DNA from: VGEM01 sp033764265
Lineage (GTDB): Bacteria; Pseudomonadota; Alphaproteobacteria; Rhodospirillales; Rhodospirillaceae
Length of the DNA: 9,111 nt
Assembly (NCBI GenBank): GCA_033764265.1
Contig: JANRJB010000305.1
Coordinates: 1-9,111 of the forward strand
Reading direction: 5' to 3'
The notes beneath the pieces were generated by a model. That model ran no database searches. It was not told the origin of the DNA and saw only the letters and a program-made list of their open reading frames with translations. The position numbers and the translations under genes were made by a program. Positions 6,255 to 9,111 of the stretch are shown piece after piece. Position 1 is the first letter of the stretch, and each line of letters opens with the position of its first letter.

Positions 6255-6258
6255 TCTA
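6253..6258 (-). promoter_or_regulatory. possible -10 box for the methyltransferase pair
   Basis: TAGAAT on the minus strand matches the sigma-70 -10 consensus at 5 of 6 positions. The -35 region at the right distance is poor (CTGGCG). If real, transcription starts near 6246, downstream of the first ATG of the methyltransferase frame, favouring translation from ATG 6212. Weak evidence. Confidence 0.25.
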
Positions 6259-6325
6259 GCCCAACCGACGCGCCCCGCCAGGGCCTAGAGCCGCCTGAAT
6301 TCGCCGTTGGCGCAAGGCTTCGCGT

Positions 6326-6769
6326 TCACGCCGCGTGCAGCATCCAACGGCCGCCGCGCGCGTTGAACATGAGCTTATCGGTTTCGTCTTCGGCTTGATC
6401 CTGCCGATTGAGGCGCTCGACCATTTCAATAATGGACTCATTGCCGCCGGCCATTTCCCGATGGATCGCGCGAAGAAAACGCTCGGCCATCTTCGGAACG
6501 CGCCCGCTTTTCTCCCACCGCGCGATCGATTGGACATCCTTGCCCATGATGCGCGCCAGCGACGCCTGCGACAGATCGAGTTGTTTGCGAATGAACCGGA
6601 ACTCGCTGCCGCTAAGGCGCGGTTTGCGACCGACAAGATGCCTGGCGATCATCCGGTTAAGGGCGTCAGCGTGCTTCACTGACACCGCCTTGCCGTACGG
6701 CGTATCGTGCACGGTGAAGCCGTTGGCAAGCCAGACATTGTTCAGGCCGCTCTCGGTGTAATGGTACAT
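6326..6769 (-). CDS. helix-turn-helix antitoxin/regulator of the MqsA-like type paired with DUF4258 toxins
   Basis: 147-residue DNA-binding protein, the likely antitoxin and autorepressor of the adjacent toxin locus. The N-terminal part (1-50) reads YHYTESGLNNVWLANGF then HDTPYGKAVSV, a module I recognise from regulators found next to DUF4258 genes; it lacks the CxxC zinc pairs of classical MqsA. An XRE-type helix-turn-helix follows at about 56-88: FRFIRKQLDLSQASLARIMG, then DVQSIARWEKSG. The tail (90-147) is charged and helical and may be the toxin-binding part. The start at 6769 is well supported by AGAGGA four bases upstream. The broken toxin gene ends 28 bases before it, the usual toxin-first order. 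The frame is intact and no key residue is missing, so the protein can probably still bind DNA although its toxin is disabled. Confidence 0.82.
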   Translation of the reverse strand: MYHYTESGLNNVWLANGFTVHDTPYGKAVSVKHADALNRMIARHLVGRKPRLSGSEFRFIRKQLDLSQASLARIMGKDVQSIARWEKSGRVPKMAERFLRAIHREMAGGNESIIEMVERLNRQDQAEDETDKLMFNARGGRWMLHAA

Positions 6770-6797
6770 CGGGTCCTCTTGCGCCGCGTGCCCGCGG

Positions 6798-7100
6798 CTA
6801 AATCACAGTGACGACCAGCACCAAATCGACGGGAACGATCGCCACGACCACCTTGATCCGCTCGCCGGCGGCGAGGCGCGTCATGGTGCATCGCCAACAC
6901 CCCTTGGCGTCCAGGGCCGGTCCCTCGACGATCACGCCGTTGCGCAGGCAGGTCTACACCTGCGACGCACTCACCCGCCGTTCGCGCATGCGTTGCCTGG
7001 CATGCGGGTGAAACGCGACCCGATCGGTGTCCGCGGCCGCGACGCGGATCATCCGCAACGCCTGTGGCGCACTCATACGCAGCGGAGTCACCGACGCCAT
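6798..7100 (-). pseudogene. DUF4258-type (RelE-like) toxin gene interrupted by an in-frame TAG
   Basis: Translating the minus strand from ATG 7100 gives 48 codons, then TAG (6956-6954), then 51 more sense codons in the same frame to TAG at 6800-6798. Both halves match the DUF4258 pattern. Before the stop: FHPHARQRMRERRVSASQV (30-48), the 'F..HA..RM.ERG......V' motif. After it: TCLRNGVIVEGPALDAKGCW (50-69), RCTMTRLAAGERIKVVVAIV (70-89) and a hydrophobic VTVI end. No frameshift is needed; one base change such as CAG to TAG explains the break. A better start may be ATG 7076 (residue 9, MSAPQALRMIR), since the candidate -10 box lies too close to 7100. DUF4258 proteins are predicted RelE/ParE-fold toxins; this copy should give only a truncated peptide unless the stop is read through or is a sequencing error. 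Confidence 0.8.
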
Positions 7101-7102
7101 GA

Positions 7103-7135
7103 CCTATCGTTATGATAGGGTATGCGGATTGTCAA
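7103..7135 (-). promoter_or_regulatory. toxin-antitoxin promoter with overlapping palindromic operator
   Basis: On the minus strand a perfect TTGACA -35 box (7135-7130) is followed after 15 bases by CATAAC (7114-7109, 4/6 to a -10 box). The -10 region sits inside a perfect palindrome, CCTATC (7103-7108) GTTAT GATAGG (7114-7119). Overlap of an inverted repeat with the -10 box immediately before a toxin gene is the usual design for repression by an HTH antitoxin. The spacing is shorter than the ideal 17 bases. Confidence 0.6.
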
Positions 7136-7161
7136 CGCGCCTCGCCAGGGTGGCGCGGCCC

Positions 7162-7761
7162 CTAAACCAGCGCAATCCGCGCCAGCGCCAGGTCGGCGTC
7201 GAAGTCGCGCATCCAGCCGAGCAGGCCGATCCGCAACAATCCGCCCAGGTTCAAGGGTTGCGACAGGCCGTGCGGCGCGAAATCGGCCCATGCCAGCCGA
7301 ACGGTCTGCCAGGCCGGCGTGGCGGTGAACGTGGCGCGGTAGGATTGCTCGTACCAGCGCACGTCGGTGGTGCGCAGATGGCAGTTGTAGCGCTCGCCGT
7401 TGCCCCAGATGTCGAGCGACAGGCCGCTGGTGCCGGTGGCGTCGAGCGGCCGGCCGGTCTCGCCGAATTCCAGCGCCATCTGGATGAAGCCGCCGCCGTC
7501 GGTGCTTACGCGACCGGTCAGGCGCAGGCAGGGCCGGCCGTCGATCTCGTCGCGGCGGACTTGCCCTTGCGAGCGGCCGCCCATGACCTGGTCGGTGAAC
7601 CCCAGCCAGCGCGCGCCGGCGCGTCCGGCCGCGTCCGGGTCGGACAGGTCGTCCAGCACGCGCGCCGAGTCCGTCACGGCGCGCGCGGGCGGGGCGACGG
7701 CCGTCGCCGCCAGCGATCCGCCCATGGCCAGCACCTTGCGTCGAACAGCAGCGTGGGCCAT
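7162..7761 (-). CDS. CIA30-family protein with N-terminal export signal
   Basis: 199-residue protein of the CIA30 family (complex I intermediate-associated protein 30; galactose-binding-like beta-sandwich). Diagnostic motifs are WLGFTDQVMGGRSQGQ (52-67), CLRLTGRVSTDGGGFIQMAL (78-97), LSLDIWGNGERYNCHLRTTD (114-133) and YEQSYRATFTATPAWQTVRL (137-156). Bacterial members are mostly uncharacterised, and the mitochondrial name refers to complex I assembly. The N-terminus VRRKVLAMGGSLAATAVAPPARA (6-28) carries a twin-arginine-like pair, a hydrophobic core and ARA before the mature start near 29, so export, perhaps by Tat, is likely; that would separate this protein from the matrix-side role of the mitochondrial one. 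The start at 7761 has GGAGG five bases upstream. It is 130 bases downstream of icd, with two hairpins between, so it is probably transcribed on its own. Family firm, role unknown. Confidence 0.85.
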   Translation of the reverse strand: MAHAAVRRKVLAMGGSLAATAVAPPARAVTDSARVLDDLSDPDAAGRAGARWLGFTDQVMGGRSQGQVRRDEIDGRPCLRLTGRVSTDGGGFIQMALEFGETGRPLDATGTSGLSLDIWGNGERYNCHLRTTDVRWYEQSYRATFTATPAWQTVRLAWADFAPHGLSQPLNLGGLLRIGLLGWMRDFDADLALARIALV

Positions 7762-7827
7762 CCGCGCCTCCAGGCCGTTATTGAGCCTTCTACGCGGTGC
7801 GAAGCGGATCGGATGAATCGACCAGTG

Positions 7828-7853
7828 AAGGGGTCGGTCGCTCCGACCCCCTT
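7828..7853. repeat. hairpin-forming inverted repeat between icd and the CIA30 gene
   Basis: GGGGTCGG (7830-7837) and CCGACCCC (7843-7850) are perfect arms around a 5-base loop, and the AA/TT flanks extend the stem past one extra C. No T-run follows in either direction, so it is not a classical intrinsic terminator. It may stabilise the icd 3' end or act as a second weak terminator. Confidence 0.45.
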
Positions 7854-7861
7854 GAACAGTC

Positions 7862-7890
7862 CCGGACGCCAGAATGTGGCGCGCGTCCGG
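7862..7890 (-). terminator. candidate icd terminator hairpin
   Basis: CCGGACGC (7862-7869) and GCGTCCGG (7883-7890) are perfect arms directly after the icd stop. Alternatively CGCCA/TGGCG form an inner stem with loop GAATG, stacked on CCGGA/TCCGG. No U-tract follows on the minus strand, so termination may need Rho or the hairpin may only protect the 3' end. Confidence 0.45.
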
Positions 7891-7891
7891 C

Positions 7892-9106
7892 CTATTTCAT
7901 TTCCTTCTTCAGCATCTCGTCGAGCTTGTCGAGGAAGCCGGTGGTGGTCATCCACGGCTGGTCGGGCCCGACCAGGATGGCGAGGTCCTTGGTCATGTGG
8001 CCGGCCTCGACCGCCTTGACGCAGACCTTCTCCAGGCGTTCGCCGAACGCCACCACGTCAGGCGTGTTGTCGAAGCGGCCGCGGTACTGCAGGCCGCGCG
8101 TCCAGGCGAAGATGCTGGCGATCGGGTTGGTCGAGGTTTCCTTGCCCTGCTGGTGCAGGCGGTAGTGGCGCGTCACCGTGCCGTGGGCGGCTTCGGACTC
8201 GACCACCGTGCCGTCGGGGTTGAGCAGCACCGAGGTCATCAGTCCGAGCGAGCCGAAGCCCTGCGCCACCGTGTCGGACTGCACGTCGCCGTCATAGTTC
8301 TTGCACGCCCAAACGAAGCCGCCCGACCACTTCAGCGCCGAGGCGACCATGTCGTCGATCAGCCGGTGTTCGTAGACGATCTTGCGCGCGGCGAACTTGT
8401 CCCTGAACTCGGCGTCGAACACGCGCTGGAAGGTGTCCTTGAACACGCCGTCGTAGGCTTTGAGGATGGTGTTCTTGGTCGACAGGTAGACCGGCCAGCC
8501 GCGGTCAAGGCCGTAGTTGAAGCACGACTTGGCGAAGCCCTCGATCGAGTCCACCAGGTTGTACATGCCCATGGCGCAGCCGGCGCCGGGGAAATTGAAC
8601 ACCTCGTGCTCGATTGGCGGGCCGCCGTCGGCGGGGGTGAACTTCATGGTCAGCTTGCCGGCGCCCGGCACCTTGAAGTCGGTGGCGCGGTACTGGTCGC
8701 CGAAGGCGTGGCGGCCGATCACGATCGGCTGGGTCCAGCCCGGCACCAGGCGCGGCACGTTCTTGCAGATGATCGGCTCGCGGAACACGGTGCCGTCGAG
8801 GATGTTGCGGATGGTGCCGTTGGGCGACTTCCACATTTTCTTCAGGTTGAATTCCTTCACCCGCGCCTCGTCCGGGGTGATGGTGGCGCACTTCACGCCC
8901 ACGCCGTATTGCTTGATGGCGTTGGCCGCCTCGACCGTGACCCTGTCCTCGGTCTTGTCGCGGTGCTCGATGCCCAGGTCGAAATACTTAATGTCGATAT
9001 CCAGGTAGGGCAGGATCAGCTTGTCCTTGATGAACTGCCAGATGATGCGGGTCATCTCGTCGCCGTCGAGGTCGACCACCGGCGTTTTCACTTTGATCTT
9101 GGCCAT
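7892..9106 (-). CDS. icd: NADP-dependent isocitrate dehydrogenase
   Basis: 404-residue homodimeric enzyme of the eukaryotic-like IDH class, oxidising isocitrate to 2-oxoglutarate and CO2 with NADP+ in the TCA cycle. Active-site residues are all visible by alignment from memory to human IDH1: Ser94 and Arg100 in WKSPNGTIRN (92-101), Arg109 (VFRE), Arg132 in IGRHAFGDQYRATD (130-143), Tyr139, Lys211 (STKNTILKAYDG, 209-220) and the metal-binding Asp pair 274/278 in NYDGDVQSD (270-278). The NADP-specific segment EAAHGTVTRHYR (305-316) is present. Length equals the usual ~404-406. The ATG at 9106 starts the familiar MAKIKVKTPVVDLDGDEMTR; only five bases of its upstream region are in the window, so promoter and ribosome site cannot be judged. 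A hairpin follows the stop. Family and function are secure. Confidence 0.97.
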   Translation of the reverse strand: MAKIKVKTPVVDLDGDEMTRIIWQFIKDKLILPYLDIDIKYFDLGIEHRDKTEDRVTVEAANAIKQYGVGVKCATITPDEARVKEFNLKKMWKSPNGTIRNILDGTVFREPIICKNVPRLVPGWTQPIVIGRHAFGDQYRATDFKVPGAGKLTMKFTPADGGPPIEHEVFNFPGAGCAMGMYNLVDSIEGFAKSCFNYGLDRGWPVYLSTKNTILKAYDGVFKDTFQRVFDAEFRDKFAARKIVYEHRLIDDMVASALKWSGGFVWACKNYDGDVQSDTVAQGFGSLGLMTSVLLNPDGTVVESEAAHGTVTRHYRLHQQGKETSTNPIASIFAWTRGLQYRGRFDNTPDVVAFGERLEKVCVKAVEAGHMTKDLAILVGPDQPWMTTTGFLDKLDEMLKKEMK

Positions 9107-9111
9107 GCGTG

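Noticed and set aside
5226..6398. A 390-codon plus-strand frame
   Set aside because: Antisense to the upstream methyltransferase gene and the antitoxin 3' end; composition is that of a shadow frame and no domain is recognisable.
6954..6956. TAG read as pyrrolysine or programmed readthrough
   Set aside because: No pyrrolysine genes or readthrough context are in view, and a single nonsense change is the simpler explanation. Readthrough is kept only as a minor alternative.
6808..7011. A 67-codon plus-strand frame opposite the toxin region
   Set aside because: The opposite strand shows DUF4258 motifs on both sides of one stop, so this small frame is a shadow.
7027..8019. A 330-codon plus-strand frame
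   Set aside because: Antisense to the CIA30 gene and extending over the intergenic hairpins and the icd 3' end; no recognisable protein.

Overview
The window is high-GC and gene-dense. It carries a eukaryotic-type (~404 aa) NADP-isocitrate dehydrogenase, a CIA30-family protein and a DUF4258/MqsA-like toxin-antitoxin locus, a combination that suggests an alphaproteobacterium. The genus cannot be told from the sequence.

Layout. A CaiB/BaiF CoA-transferase (bases 1-223, minus strand, cut by the window edge) is divergent from an HMG-CoA lyase-family gene (417-1406, plus). The lyase is followed on the plus strand by a small four-helix membrane protein (1437-1874) and a flavin reductase-like protein (1882-2538), closely spaced like an operon. 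This block converges, with a 14-base gap, on a long minus-strand series. In transcription order that series is: icd (9106-7892), a CIA30-like exported protein (7761-7162), a DUF4258-type toxin broken by an in-frame TAG (7100-6798), its intact HTH antitoxin (6769-6326), two tandem methyltransferases (6254-5127 and 5113-3992), an exported VOC-fold protein (3884-3216) and a beta-carbonic anhydrase (3173-2553).

How the genes may work together. The CoA-transferase and the HMG-CoA lyase-type enzyme look like an activate-and-cleave pair for a branched dicarboxylic acid. The two methyltransferases are 13 bases apart and share an unusual pre-methyltransferase module with gapless conserved motifs, so they are probably diverged duplicates acting together; their substrate is unknown. 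The toxin-antitoxin locus lies between housekeeping genes. It keeps a promoter-overlapping palindrome and an intact antitoxin, but the toxin has a nonsense codon at position 49 of 100.

Three copies of a GC-rich palindromic repeat sit between the methyltransferase pair and the VOC gene. One copy lies 5 bases past a stop codon and another forms part of the apparent N-terminus of the VOC reading frame. The most interesting items are the paired methyltransferases and the disabled toxin. No CRISPR array, tRNA, rRNA, transposase or integrase was seen.
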